Part shown: piece by piece, positions 27,905 through 38,461 of the stretch
Numbering within the stretch: the stretch's first letter is position 1
Layout: every line of letters starts with the position of its first letter
Assembly: GCA_934539245.1 (NCBI GenBank)
Contig: CAKTCK010000004.1
Location: forward strand, 11,711-75,710
DNA: 64,000 nucleotides
DNA from: an uncultured Faecalibacterium sp.
Lineage (GTDB): Bacteria; Bacillota; Clostridia; Oscillospirales; Ruminococcaceae
Direction of reading: 5' to 3'
The notes under the pieces: generated by a model
What the model saw: only the letters and a program-made list of their open reading frames with translations
Databases searched by the model: none
What the model was told of the DNA's origin: nothing
Made by a program: the position numbers and the translations under genes

Positions 27905-28195
27905 AATATGTTAATGGCGATGAAGGGAACAAGTACCCTGAAGGGTTCTGTCCAGAGAAGTCCCGGTTGGTGCAAGGGATCACAGAACAGCAGGGGAAAT
28001 ACCTCCCGGAGCTGCAGGCTGAATGCGTAAAGCTAGTAGGCTGTGCCGCGTGCGAGCGTTAAAGACGCAGGAGTGTCACTCTACTCTGGGGTGTGCACTC
28101 GTAAGGCCGCTTCCGTGAGGAAACGGCAAACAGAGGTGGTACCGCGAAGTTATCTCGCCCTCTGCCAAATTCATTTTGGCAGAGGGCGTTTTGTT
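27905..28195 (+). promoter_or_regulatory. Tyrosine-specific T-box leader with terminator
   Basis: Senses uncharged tRNA-Tyr. The conserved stem I element GGTTGGTG is at 27965-27972. A specifier-like TAC (Tyr) lies at 28000-28002 within GGGGAAATACCTCCC. The T-box itself, GAGGTGGTACCGCG, is at about 28133-28146, and the terminator pairs CGCCCTCTGCCAAA (28156-28169) with TTTGGCAGAGGGCG (28175-28188) before a T run. Antitermination by uncharged tRNA would turn on tyrS. The specifier position is my reading of the fold. Confidence 0.92.
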
Positions 28196-28225
28196 TCCTC
28201 TGCCCCAAAACAGGAGGTTTTTTCC

Positions 28226-29446
28226 ATGACGCTGTATGAAGAACTGAAGGCCCGCGGTCTGGTAGCGCAGATCACCGATGAGGAGATCATCGACCTGATC
28301 AACAATGGCAAGGCTACCTTTTACATCGGCTTTGACTGCACTGCCGACAGTCTGACCGCCGGCCATTTTCTGGCGCTGACCCTGATGAAGCGCCTGCAGC
28401 TGGCAGGCAACAAGCCTATCGCCCTGATCGGCGGCGGCACTACCATGATCGGTGACCCATCCGGCCGCACCGATATGCGCAAGATGCTGACCAAGGACGA
28501 TATTGCTCACAATGCCGCCTGCTTCAAAAAGCAGATGGAGAAGTTCATTGATTTCTCCGAGGGCAAGGCTCTGATGGTGAATAACGCCGACTGGCTGCTG
28601 GATCTGAACTACGTTGAGCTGCTGCGCGAGGTAGGCGCGTGCTTCTCTGTGAACAATATGCTGCGCGCCGAGTGCTACAAGCAGCGTATGGAGAAGGGCC
28701 TGTCCTTCCTAGAGTTCAACTACATGATCATGCAGAGCTACGACTTCTACTACATGTTCCAGCACTACGGCTGCAATATGCAGTTCGGCGGCGACGACCA
28801 GTGGAGCAATATGCTGGGCGGCACTGAGCTGATCCGCCGCAAGCTGGGCAAGGATGCCTACGCTATGACTGTGACCCTGCTGACCGACTCTCAGGGCAAG
28901 AAGATGGGCAAGACTGCCGGCAACGCTGTCTGGCTGGACCCCAACAAGACCAGCCCCTTCGAGTTCTACCAGTACTGGCGCAACGTGGGCGATGCCGATG
29001 TGATGAAGTGCATCCGTATGCTCACCTTCCTGCCGCTGGAGCAGATCGAAGAGATGAGCACCTGGCAGGATCAGCGCCTGAACGAGGCCAAGGAGATTCT
29101 TGCTTACGAGATGACCAGCATGGTGCATGGCAAGGAAGAGGCCGAAAAGGCTCAGAACGCTGCCCGTGCACTGTTCAGCGGCAACGCAATGGACACCGAA
29201 CATATGCCCAGCACCCAGCTGACCGAGGCTGACCTGACGGATGGCGCTATCGGCATCCTGACCTTGATGGTCAAGGCCGGCTTGGCTGCTTCCAACGGCG
29301 AGGCTCGCCGTCTGGTGGTGCAGGGCGGTGTGCTGGCAGACGGCGAAAAGGTCGCTGCTCCCACCGTCAGCTTTACCGCAGAGCAGCTTGCCAAGGGTAT
29401 CGTCATCAAGAAGGGCAAAAAGATCTACCATAAGGTCACGCTGTAA
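28226..29446 (+). CDS. tyrS: Tyrosyl-tRNA synthetase
   Basis: Class I synthetase. HIGH-like signature in DSLTAGHFLALTLM near residue 45, tyrosine-binding DYNM-type region, KMSKS-like KKMGKTAGNAVW near residue 225, and a C-terminal S4 domain. 406 aa from ATG 28226 (AGGAGG upstream). Codon choice is strikingly C/G-rich at third positions, as expected for a highly expressed gene. Confidence 0.96.
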   Translation: MTLYEELKARGLVAQITDEEIIDLINNGKATFYIGFDCTADSLTAGHFLALTLMKRLQLAGNKPIALIGGGTTMIGDPSGRTDMRKMLTKDDIAHNAACFKKQMEKFIDFSEGKALMVNNADWLLDLNYVELLREVGACFSVNNMLRAECYKQRMEKGLSFLEFNYMIMQSYDFYYMFQHYGCNMQFGGDDQWSNMLGGTELIRRKLGKDAYAMTVTLLTDSQGKKMGKTAGNAVWLDPNKTSPFEFYQYWRNVGDADVMKCIRMLTFLPLEQIEEMSTWQDQRLNEAKEILAYEMTSMVHGKEEAEKAQNAARALFSGNAMDTEHMPSTQLTEADLTDGAIGILTLMVKAGLAASNGEARRLVVQGGVLADGEKVAAPTVSFTAEQLAKGIVIKKGKKIYHKVTL

Positions 29447-29461
29447 AAAAGCATTTCTACG

Positions 29462-29501
29462 AAAAAGACCGTTGCGCAAACTGCTGCGCAACGGTCTTTT
29501 T
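29462..29501. terminator. Bidirectional terminator between tyrS and the ACT gene
   Basis: AAAAAGACCGTTGCGCA (29462-29478) and TGCGCAACGGTCTTTTT (29485-29501) form a perfect 17-base stem with T runs on both strands, serving the convergent tyrS and dap operons. Confidence 0.92.
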
Positions 29502-29570
29502 GCAGAGAAATTGTTCTGAATCACTTCGACATGTAACAGCCGCTGCCCCTCCGGTCCCAGTTGATTGCTG

Positions 29571-30038
29571 TTACAGCTCGTATGCCTTTTTCAGTGCCTC
29601 ATAGGCTGCGTCCTCGTTTTCCGCGTGGACGAGCAAAGAGATATCCAGATCGCTGGTGGTGATCAGCAGCACTTCGATACCGGCCATAGCCAGCGCATTC
29701 AGCGCCCGCGCAGCCACACCGCAGCTGGTGACCATATCCTCGCCGAACAGATTCAGCTTGGAATAGCCCACGCTGATCAGGGGAGAAGCCTTGGCGTCCT
29801 TATCCAGATTTGCCGTCGAAATCGCTTTCATCACCTGCGGCAGATCGCTGCTGGATGCGGTAAAGCTGAAATCTATAGTGGTGCCGTGGGGAGCGCTCTG
29901 GCTGATCATATCCACTACCACGCCGGTCTCTGCAAAGATATCCAGATAGCGGGACAGACTGTTGCCCCGGAACTCCACGTCCTGCACACTGATCATCATC
30001 AGGTCAGTCTCGATATTGATCTTCGATACTCCGTACAT
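29571..30038 (-). CDS. Stand-alone aspartokinase-type ACT protein
   Basis: 155-aa protein made of two ACT domains with no kinase part. It resembles the C-terminal regulatory half of aspartokinase: GVVVDMISQSAP and FTASSSDLPQVMKAI in the first domain, GVAARALNALAMAGIEVLL and ITTSDLDISLLV in the second. Bacillus aspartokinase II uses a similar separate beta subunit made from an internal start; here it is its own gene. It is last in the asd-dapA-dapB operon, so a lysine- or threonine-sensing role is likely. Start chosen at 30038, a few bases after GGAGGA. Confidence 0.8.
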   Translation of the reverse strand: MYGVSKINIETDLMMISVQDVEFRGNSLSRYLDIFAETGVVVDMISQSAPHGTTIDFSFTASSSDLPQVMKAISTANLDKDAKASPLISVGYSKLNLFGEDMVTSCGVAARALNALAMAGIEVLLITTSDLDISLLVHAENEDAAYEALKKAYEL

Positions 30039-30093
30039 AAAAAGTCCTCCGTTCTGCCCGGGTTGCCGGACAACGCTCAATCATTTCACATTT

Positions 30094-31386
30094 TTATGTA
30101 AGTGCTAAAAAGGATGCGCTGATATTATTTTGCGCGATTTTTTGTATCCTGTCAAGGCTGAAATCAGAATAATTTGCCCGTACACCATGCGCTGCCGCCA
30201 ATTCCTGCGTGTAATCGCTTAAAAAATAGGTGCGCACGTTGGATTTTCCGGCATCGTAATGGGTCACGATGGGGTGCAGCTGCGGTGTAAGCACTTCACA
30301 CTGCACCGAGCCGTTCGGCTGGGTGGTCTTTTGCAGCTGCAAGGTCAGGATGGCACCTACCAGCTGATCCGGGCGGCTTTGGGTACTGAGAAAGTTCCCC
30401 AGCGAGAAGGCTACAAAGCTTCGCCGCCCGTCCGCTGCGGTCAGCCACTGGGCATCCTGCAATACATGGGGGTGGGTGCCCACTATGACATCTGCGCCCC
30501 AGTCTGCCAGATTCTGCGCCAGTGTGCGCTGGCTGTCCACGATGGCGTGGCTGTCCTCTACGCCCCAGTGAACCCCAACCACCACAAAATCTGCCTGCTG
30601 GCGCGCCAAGCGCACCTGCCGCTCGATCACATCGGTCTGGCTGGTGTAGATGACATTGGCCGTCATATTCTTGTTCTGGCGGATGCCGTTGGTGTGCTCG
30701 GTGTAGGAGAGATACGCGATGGTCACACCGTTGATGGTTTGCAGCGGGATACGGTCGTAGTCCTCTTCGCCGCGCCACAGACCGGTGGTGACAACATCCT
30801 CCGGCATAGACTCCCAGAATTGCAGCGTAGCCGCAATGCCGGAGGCACCCTTATCGTAGGTATGGTTGTTGGACAGGCTGAACACCCGCACCCCGGCGCG
30901 GTACAGCGCCCGTGCACAGTCGCCGGGGGTGGAAAAACTGGGGTAGGTGGAAGGTGCAAGGGTGTCGCTGCAAAGGGTCTCTTGATTGATCCAGTTCACA
31001 TCCTGCTCGGCATAAAAAGGTGCGATGTGCTCATAACAGTAATCAAAGCTGTACGTTCCATCTTCGCCTGCCCGGCGGGCTGCCTGTTTATAGATAGGGG
31101 CATGGATCAGGTCATCTCCTGTTGCAGAAAACCGGATCGTTTCCACCACAGGCTGCGGTTCGGGCTCCGGCTCCGGGGTCGCAACGGATGAAGCAGGGGA
31201 TAGCGCATCCTCCGGCGGCGCGATGCCGCCCACCGGTACATCTTCTCCCGGCAGCTTTGTCCAGATCCCCAGACACAGTGCGATCACGCTCACAGTCAGA
31301 ACCGACAGTACCACCGCCCGGAGCGTTTGCTTTCGGGCGCGCTTACGGGCAGCCGGACGACGCCGCTTTAAAGGCTCCTGCTTCAT
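30094..31386 (-). CDS. CapA family (poly-gamma-glutamate synthesis-like) metallophosphatase
   Basis: 430 aa. Basic N-terminus, one membrane helix (LRAVVLSVLTVSVIALCLGIW, about residues 22-42), a Pro/Glu linker and then a CapA/PGA_cap domain: FSATGDDLIH, WINQETL, LSNNHTYDKG, VVGVHWGVED and VGTHPHVLQ. These residues match the calcineurin-like metal centre. Likely an anchored extracytoplasmic enzyme. No capBC genes are near, so capsule synthesis is not supported. Sits between dapB and the ACT gene. Confidence 0.85.
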   Translation of the reverse strand: MKQEPLKRRRPAARKRARKQTLRAVVLSVLTVSVIALCLGIWTKLPGEDVPVGGIAPPEDALSPASSVATPEPEPEPQPVVETIRFSATGDDLIHAPIYKQAARRAGEDGTYSFDYCYEHIAPFYAEQDVNWINQETLCSDTLAPSTYPSFSTPGDCARALYRAGVRVFSLSNNHTYDKGASGIAATLQFWESMPEDVVTTGLWRGEEDYDRIPLQTINGVTIAYLSYTEHTNGIRQNKNMTANVIYTSQTDVIERQVRLARQQADFVVVGVHWGVEDSHAIVDSQRTLAQNLADWGADVIVGTHPHVLQDAQWLTAADGRRSFVAFSLGNFLSTQSRPDQLVGAILTLQLQKTTQPNGSVQCEVLTPQLHPIVTHYDAGKSNVRTYFLSDYTQELAAAHGVRANYSDFSLDRIQKIAQNNISASFLALT

Positions 31387-31428
31387 CGTTCACCTCTTCT
31401 CCCGGCGTATACCGGGCAATTCGCTTTT

Positions 31429-32187
31429 TCAGAGTGCGGCGATCAAATCGCCCATATCGTACAGACCCGGCTCCTTCTTTGCCAGATAGACCGCAGCATT
31501 CACTGCGCCGTTGGCAAAGATGCTGCGGGAGTAGGCGGTGTGCCGCAGGGTGATTACCTCGTCCGGGCCGCAGAACAGTACCTCGTGGTCGCCCACGATG
31601 CTGCCGCCGCGCACAGCGCTGATGCCGATCTCCTTCGGGTCGCGCTTCTGGCGCACGGAAGAGCGGTCGTACACATAATGGTACGCGCCGTCATTCTGCT
31701 CGTTGATGGCATCAGCCAGCATCAGCGCCGTTCCGCTGGGAGCATCCAGCTTGTTGTGGTGATGCTGCTCTACGATCTCGATATCATAGTTGATGCCCAG
31801 CACGGCAGAGGCGCGCTTGCACAGCTCGGCCAGCACGTTGATGCCCATGGACATATTGGCGCTCTTGAACACCGGAACGCTGCGGGACAGCTGCACTACC
31901 TTCAGCTGCAACTCCTCCGAAAGGCCGGTGGTGCACACTACGATGGGCAGCTTATGGGTCTGGCAGTAGGGCAGCGCCTTTTCCACTGCAGCAGGGGAGC
32001 TGAAGTCGATGATCACATCGCCTTTGCCGTTCAGCTTTTCCAGACTGTCGTAGACCGGGATGCCGTTCTGTTCGCCGTCCTGCATATCGATACCGGCCAC
32101 CACGCGGCAGTCCTCCCGCTGTGCGATCATATCGCACAGCACATGGCCCATACGGCCGCCAATGCCCTGAATCACGATCTCTGTCAT
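31429..32187 (-). CDS. dapB: 4-hydroxy-tetrahydrodipicolinate reductase
   Basis: NAD(P)H reductase of the diaminopimelate/lysine pathway. N-terminal nucleotide-binding IQGIGGRMGH, active-site EQHHHNKLDAPSGTA (His pair and Lys) and the C-terminal YSRSIFANGA. 252 aa from ATG 32187, which follows AGGAAA; a longer frame to 32217 lacks a ribosome-binding site. Confidence 0.95.
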   Translation of the reverse strand: MTEIVIQGIGGRMGHVLCDMIAQREDCRVVAGIDMQDGEQNGIPVYDSLEKLNGKGDVIIDFSSPAAVEKALPYCQTHKLPIVVCTTGLSEELQLKVVQLSRSVPVFKSANMSMGINVLAELCKRASAVLGINYDIEIVEQHHHNKLDAPSGTALMLADAINEQNDGAYHYVYDRSSVRQKRDPKEIGISAVRGGSIVGDHEVLFCGPDEVITLRHTAYSRSIFANGAVNAAVYLAKKEPGLYDMGDLIAAL

Positions 32188-32223
32188 TGTTATTTCCTCG
32201 TTTCTATAATATGGCAATATGGC

Positions 32224-32258
32224 AGAATGCCCGGAAGCTGAAGAGTCCCGGGCATTCT
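32224..32258 (-). other. Intercistronic hairpin between dapA and dapB
   Basis: AGAATGCCCGG (32224-32234) and CCGGGCATTCT (32248-32258) form a perfect 11-base stem. On the minus (transcribed) strand no T run follows, so it is more likely a processing or stability element than a terminator. A T run follows only on the plus strand. Confidence 0.55.
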
Positions 32259-32268
32259 GTATGCTTTT

Positions 32269-33162
32269 TTATTCCTTGATCAGACCGGCAGCCTGCAAAG
32301 CCTGCTCGATCTTTGCCTTGTGGGCATCGCTGGGCTCTACCAGCGGCAGACGGCACTCGCCTGCGTTCCAGCCCAGCACGTTCATGGCATACTTGACCGG
32401 AATGGGGTTCACCTCGCAGAACAGAGCCTCCTCCAGCGGCAGCATTTCCAGCTGCAAAGCGCAGGCCTTGGCGGTGTCGCCGTCAAAGAAAGCCTGACAG
32501 CAGTTATGCACCAGCTCCGGCGCAACATTGGACACCACGCTGATGACGCCCTTGCCGCCCAATGCCAGCAGAGGAACCACCTGATCATCGTTGCCGGAGT
32601 AGATGTTCAGCGCATCACCGCACAGTGCGGCCACCTTGGCCACCTGAGAAATGTTGCCGGAGGCCTCCTTGATGCCATTGATGAGCGGGTGCTTGCTCAG
32701 CTCCAGAGCAGTCTCGGGTGCAATGTTCAGACCCGTGCGGGAGGGTACATTGTACAGGATGACCGGGATGCCGCCAGCCTCAGCCATGGCGGTAAAGTGC
32801 GCCACCAGACCGGCCTGCGAGGTCTTGTTGTAGTAGGGGGTGACCATCAGCAGGGCATCGGCACCGCAGGCGGCAGACTTTGCTGCCAGTGCGCAGCCGT
32901 GATCGGTATCGTTCGAACCGGCACCGGCAATGACCGGTACGCGGTGATTGACCGTATCCACGGTGAACTTGATGGCGGCCAGCTGCTCCTCATCGGTCAT
33001 AGTAGAGCATTCGCCGGTGGTGCCGCAGATGATGATGGCATCAGTGTGGCGGGCGATCTGATCCTCGATAATGCGGCCCAGCTCGTCAAAGTTGATGCTT
33101 CCGTCCTCGTACATCGGGGTGATGATGGCAACACCCGCACCGGTAAAGACAGGCTTCTTCAT
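32269..33162 (-). CDS. dapA: 4-hydroxy-tetrahydrodipicolinate synthase
   Basis: Condenses pyruvate with aspartate semialdehyde. TIM barrel with ICGTTGECSTMTDEEQ (near residue 46), LYNVPSRTG (Tyr/Arg site near 136) and GIKEASGN carrying the Schiff-base lysine near 164. 297 aa is normal. AAAGGAG precedes the ATG. Confidence 0.96.
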   Translation of the reverse strand: MKKPVFTGAGVAIITPMYEDGSINFDELGRIIEDQIARHTDAIIICGTTGECSTMTDEEQLAAIKFTVDTVNHRVPVIAGAGSNDTDHGCALAAKSAACGADALLMVTPYYNKTSQAGLVAHFTAMAEAGGIPVILYNVPSRTGLNIAPETALELSKHPLINGIKEASGNISQVAKVAALCGDALNIYSGNDDQVVPLLALGGKGVISVVSNVAPELVHNCCQAFFDGDTAKACALQLEMLPLEEALFCEVNPIPVKYAMNVLGWNAGECRLPLVEPSDAHKAKIEQALQAAGLIKE

Positions 33163-33207
33163 AGTAAAAAACTCCTTTGCTGCGTGTATCGCGCAAAAAT
33201 TCAGGCA

Positions 33208-34290
33208 TTAGTCCATATAGCCCTTCGCTGCCAGCAGCTCGGCCAGCAGCACAGCACCGCCGGCAGCACCACGCAGGGTGTTGTGGCTCATGCAGGCAAA
33301 CTTGTAGTCAAACAGGGTATCCTCCCGCAGACGGCCGATGCACACAGCCATGCCGTTCTCGGTGTTGCGATCCAGCTTGGGCTGCGGACGATCCGGCTCA
33401 GTAAAGTAGTGCAGGAACTGTTTGGGGGCGCTGGGCAGCTCCAGCTCCTGTGCGGGGCCGCGGAAGTTTGCCCAAGCTTCCAGCATCTGCTCCTTGGTGG
33501 GCTTTTTATCAAAGCTTACGAACACGGCTGCGGTGTGGCCGTCCGAGACAGGCACGCGGAAGCACTGTGCAGTGATGACCGGCTTTTCAGCGTTGACGAT
33601 CTGGTCACCCTCAATGTGGCCCCACAGCTTCAGCGGCTCGCGCTCGCTCTTTTCCTCCTCGCCGCCGATGTAGGGGATCACGTTGTCCACGATCTCAGGC
33701 ATCCGGTCAAAGGTCTTGCCTGCGCCGGAAATAGCCTGATAGGTGCACACCAGCGCCTTGCTCACGCCAAAGTCCTTCATCAGGGGATGCAGGGCAGGCA
33801 CATAGCTCTGCAGGCTGCAATTGGACTTGACAGCGATGAAGCCGCGCTTGGTGCCCAGACGCTTGCGCTGGGCGGGGATGATCTCAATGTGGTCGGCGTT
33901 GATTTCGGGCACCACCATAGGAACATCCGGGGTGAAACGATGGGCACTGTTGTTGGAGACCACCGGGCACTCAGCCTTGGCGTATGCTTCCTCCAGTGCT
34001 TTGATCTCGTCCTTGGGCATGTTGACAGCGCAGAAAACAAAATCCACCTGCGAAGCCACTTCCTCCACCTTGGAAGCGTCCAGAACGGTCATCTTCTTTA
34101 CACTCTCCGGCATGGGAGTAGCCATGGCCCAGCGGGAGCCTACTGCATCCTCATAGCTCTTGCCCGCACTGCGGCCGGATGCGGCCAGTACGGTCAGCTT
34201 GAACCAGGGATGATTCTCCAGCAGAGTCACAAAACGCTGACCCACCATGCCAGTTGCGCCTACGATACCCACTTTATACTGTCTTTCCAT
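33208..34290 (-). CDS. asd: Aspartate-semialdehyde dehydrogenase
   Basis: Makes aspartate semialdehyde from aspartyl phosphate. NADP-binding VGIVGATGMVGQRF at the N-terminus, VKSNCSLQSYVPAL with the catalytic Cys near residue 151, and RVPVSDGHTAAVFV with a conserved His. 360 aa from ATG 34290, preceded by GGAAAGG; a longer frame to 34320 would place that site inside the gene. This longer, archaeal/yeast-like form of Asd is common in clostridia. First gene of the operon. Confidence 0.93.
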   Translation of the reverse strand: MERQYKVGIVGATGMVGQRFVTLLENHPWFKLTVLAASGRSAGKSYEDAVGSRWAMATPMPESVKKMTVLDASKVEEVASQVDFVFCAVNMPKDEIKALEEAYAKAECPVVSNNSAHRFTPDVPMVVPEINADHIEIIPAQRKRLGTKRGFIAVKSNCSLQSYVPALHPLMKDFGVSKALVCTYQAISGAGKTFDRMPEIVDNVIPYIGGEEEKSEREPLKLWGHIEGDQIVNAEKPVITAQCFRVPVSDGHTAAVFVSFDKKPTKEQMLEAWANFRGPAQELELPSAPKQFLHYFTEPDRPQPKLDRNTENGMAVCIGRLREDTLFDYKFACMSHNTLRGAAGGAVLLAELLAAKGYMD

Positions 34291-34352
34291 TTCCAGCACC
34301 TTTCCTTTCAAAAAAACCAAACAGCAAATCTTAGCATTGCGAAGAACACGGC

Positions 34353-34381
34353 TTGCAAACCGGACAGCGATGCAATATAAT
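34353..34381 (+). promoter_or_regulatory. Sigma-A promoter of queA-tgt
   Basis: TTGCAA (34353-34358), 17-base spacer, TATAAT (34376-34381). It lies in the divergent region between asd and queA. I found no equally good promoter for asd on the other strand. Confidence 0.75.
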
Positions 34382-34448
34382 AGATACTGTTTATACAGAT
34401 TCTATGATATCATTGATACGTTGTCCGTGTCAATCATCGGAAAGGCAA

Positions 34449-36742
<2,294 letters not shown>

Positions 36743-36751
36743 ACTTTAGCC

Positions 36752-36780
36752 TTGCAACAAGACCGATAAGCGGTTATAAT
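36752..36780 (+). promoter_or_regulatory. Sigma-A promoter of yajC
   Basis: TTGCAA (36752-36757), 17-base spacer, TATAAT (36775-36780). Confidence 0.75.
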
Positions 36781-36816
36781 AGCATTATCTGAATTTTTGA
36801 GAGGAGATTTTGCCCC

Positions 36817-37134
36817 ATGCAATTTCTGACTACCACGTCCGAAGGCTATATCAGCCTGTTCTTCACGCTGGCACTGATGCTGGTCCTGCTGTACTTCATG
36901 ATCTACCGTCCCCAGAAGAAGCAGGAAAAGAAGGATGCCGCTATGCGCAGCAGTCTGGAGATCGGCGATCAGGTCACCACCATCGGCGGTGTCATTGGCC
37001 GCGTTGTCGCAATCAAGGACGACACCTTTGTTCTGGAGACCGGCGCTGACCGTGTGAAGATCCGCTTCACCAAGTCTGCTATCTCTTCGGTCGAAAAGCT
37101 GAACATGGACAAGGCTCCTGCCGATAAGAAGTAA
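36817..37134 (+). CDS. yajC: Preprotein translocase subunit YajC
   Basis: 105-aa Sec accessory protein. One N-terminal membrane helix (FFTLALMLVLLYFMIYRPQ) followed directly by the family motif RPQKKQEKK and a small beta domain (LEIGDQVTTIGGVIGRVVAI). secD/secF do not follow in this window. GAGAGGAG precedes the ATG. Confidence 0.94.
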   Translation: MQFLTTTSEGYISLFFTLALMLVLLYFMIYRPQKKQEKKDAAMRSSLEIGDQVTTIGGVIGRVVAIKDDTFVLETGADRVKIRFTKSAISSVEKLNMDKAPADKK

Positions 37135-37158
37135 GCGTTTACACTGTGCATACATGAA

Positions 37159-37199
37159 CCGCCTCCCTGCATAGACTATGTGCAGGGAGGCGGTTTTGT
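37159..37199 (+). terminator. yajC terminator whose 3' arm carries the next ribosome-binding site
   Basis: CCGCCTCCCTGCA (37159-37171) pairs perfectly with TGCAGGGAGGCGG (37181-37193), 9-base loop, then TTTTGTT. The GGGAGG in the 3' arm (37184-37189) is the only ribosome-binding candidate for the ATG at 37201. Confidence 0.85.
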
Positions 37200-37200
37200 T

Positions 37201-37599
37201 ATGTCTGAGTCTCGTGGTTTCCCGGCGGAGCTTCTTTCGTTTCTGGTTTTTGGGGTGCTGGGGGTGGCCGTAACAGCGGCAGCGCTGGCTGGTTTTGCGC
37301 AGCTGATGTCCGGGAAGGACTGCTCCGGCAGTGTCGTGCCGATACTTGCTACAACAGCTGTGTGCATGGGCAGTCTGTTGTGTGCACTGGCGGCAGCGTT
37401 CCGCAAAAAGGCGCGCGGTCTGCTGACAGGACTGCTCCAAAGTACATTTCTGGCGGTGCCGCTGGCGCTTTCTGCTGTATGGAACGGCACCGCCACTGAG
37501 CTTGCTGTGGTGTGCTGCATTCTGGCGGTGCTGCTCTGCGGCTGCATTGGCGGGCTGCTTGGCGTCACCCTACGCAGCCGCAGGCACACGCTTCGTTGA
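37201..37599 (+). CDS. TIGR04086-type small membrane protein
   Basis: 132 aa with four hydrophobic segments (for example LLSFLVFGVLGVAVTAAALAG and AVVCCILAVLLCGCIGGLLG). Proteins of this size and topology next to yajC in clostridia belong to the TIGR04086/YrzE family of unknown function. ATG 37201 immediately follows the terminator hairpin, so translation may depend on read-through that opens it. Confidence 0.65.
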   Translation: MSESRGFPAELLSFLVFGVLGVAVTAAALAGFAQLMSGKDCSGSVVPILATTAVCMGSLLCALAAAFRKKARGLLTGLLQSTFLAVPLALSAVWNGTATELAVVCCILAVLLCGCIGGLLGVTLRSRRHTLR

Positions 37600-37640
37600 T
37601 CGCTCCGGCAAATCGAATAAATCAGAGGAGAAAACAGCGT

Positions 37641-38387
37641 ATGTGGATCTACGAACAAGAAAAACCGGAAGAGAACTTATCTTTACTGCCGCAGACGGTC
37701 AGCCTGCCAGTGCAGAAAGCAGAGTCCGCTCTGCTGACTGTACCGGAAACTGCACCGGAACCGGCAGAGCAATTGCCGCAAAAAGAACCCTGCATCCCGC
37801 CAAAGCGGCACGCCACCCGGGATTGCTGGCTGCTAGCTGCGGCCTTTCTGCTGGGGTGTACGGCGGCCGGTGTATTGCAGGCCGTATGCGATGCCCAGCA
37901 GGCAGAACTGCTGCGGTATTATCTGGAAGCGTGGCAAGGGCTGTTTGCACCGGGCAGTATGCAGGGGGCAGTACAGCTTTTCGGCATGGAATATCTGGCT
38001 CTCGGCCTTGTGGTCAGCCTGTTTCTAGTATTGGGGCTGTCTGCCCTTGGGCCGGTGATGATCTTTGGCAGTATGATGTTGTACGGTTTGGGCAGCGGGT
38101 TGCTTATGGTACAGCTTTGCGCCACAGGCGGGTGGAAAACGGTGCTTCTGACGCTGCTGTGGACAGGCCTGCCGGCGGCAGCAGCAAGCGGCTGTCTGTG
38201 TTTTTTCGGAGCTTGTGCTTTGCAGGTCAGCAGCCGTATCCATGCTTATTCTTTTCGTAAGCATCCCGGCGGACAAGCCCGCCCCGGAGTGCAGGCATTG
38301 CTGGGGCAATATCTTCTGACCATGGTAGTGCTGCTGCCGCTGTGCGGTGCAGCGGCAGGGCTTTCGTATTTGGGCAGCTGCCTGTAA
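37641..38387 (+). CDS. SpoIIM-like polytopic membrane protein
   Basis: 248 aa. A soluble, Pro/Glu-rich first 75 residues precede about five membrane helices (LLAAAFLLGCTAAGVLQAVC at residues 73-92, then LALGLVVSLFLVLGLS and others). The layout of a first helix, an extracytoplasmic segment and a four-helix block resembles stage II sporulation protein M, but residue similarity is weak to my eye. An alternative is an uncharacterised clostridial membrane protein. AGAGGAG lies 9 bases before ATG 37641. Confidence 0.45.
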   Translation: MWIYEQEKPEENLSLLPQTVSLPVQKAESALLTVPETAPEPAEQLPQKEPCIPPKRHATRDCWLLAAAFLLGCTAAGVLQAVCDAQQAELLRYYLEAWQGLFAPGSMQGAVQLFGMEYLALGLVVSLFLVLGLSALGPVMIFGSMMLYGLGSGLLMVQLCATGGWKTVLLTLLWTGLPAAAASGCLCFFGACALQVSSRIHAYSFRKHPGGQARPGVQALLGQYLLTMVVLLPLCGAAAGLSYLGSCL

Positions 38388-38401
38388 ACAGCATCCTTTT
38401 C

Positions 38402-38430
38402 TTGCGGGTTTTGGCACAGTGTGTTACAAT
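38402..38430 (+). promoter_or_regulatory. Likely sigma-A promoter of radA
   Basis: TTGCGG (38402-38407), 17-base spacer, TACAAT (38425-38430). The -35 is imperfect. Confidence 0.55.
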
Positions 38431-38461
38431 AACAAAAGACCATAATAAATGAGGGACAGAC

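Noticed and set aside
32320..34380. A 686-codon plus-strand open frame antisense to dapA and asd
   Set aside because: It mirrors two clear genes, has a Gly/His/Leu-rich shadow composition and no ribosome-binding site or domain. High-GC coding strands produce such frames.
34291..34448. A possible lysine riboswitch before asd
   Set aside because: The divergent gap is only about 160 bases and holds the queA promoter; I see no lysine-riboswitch core.
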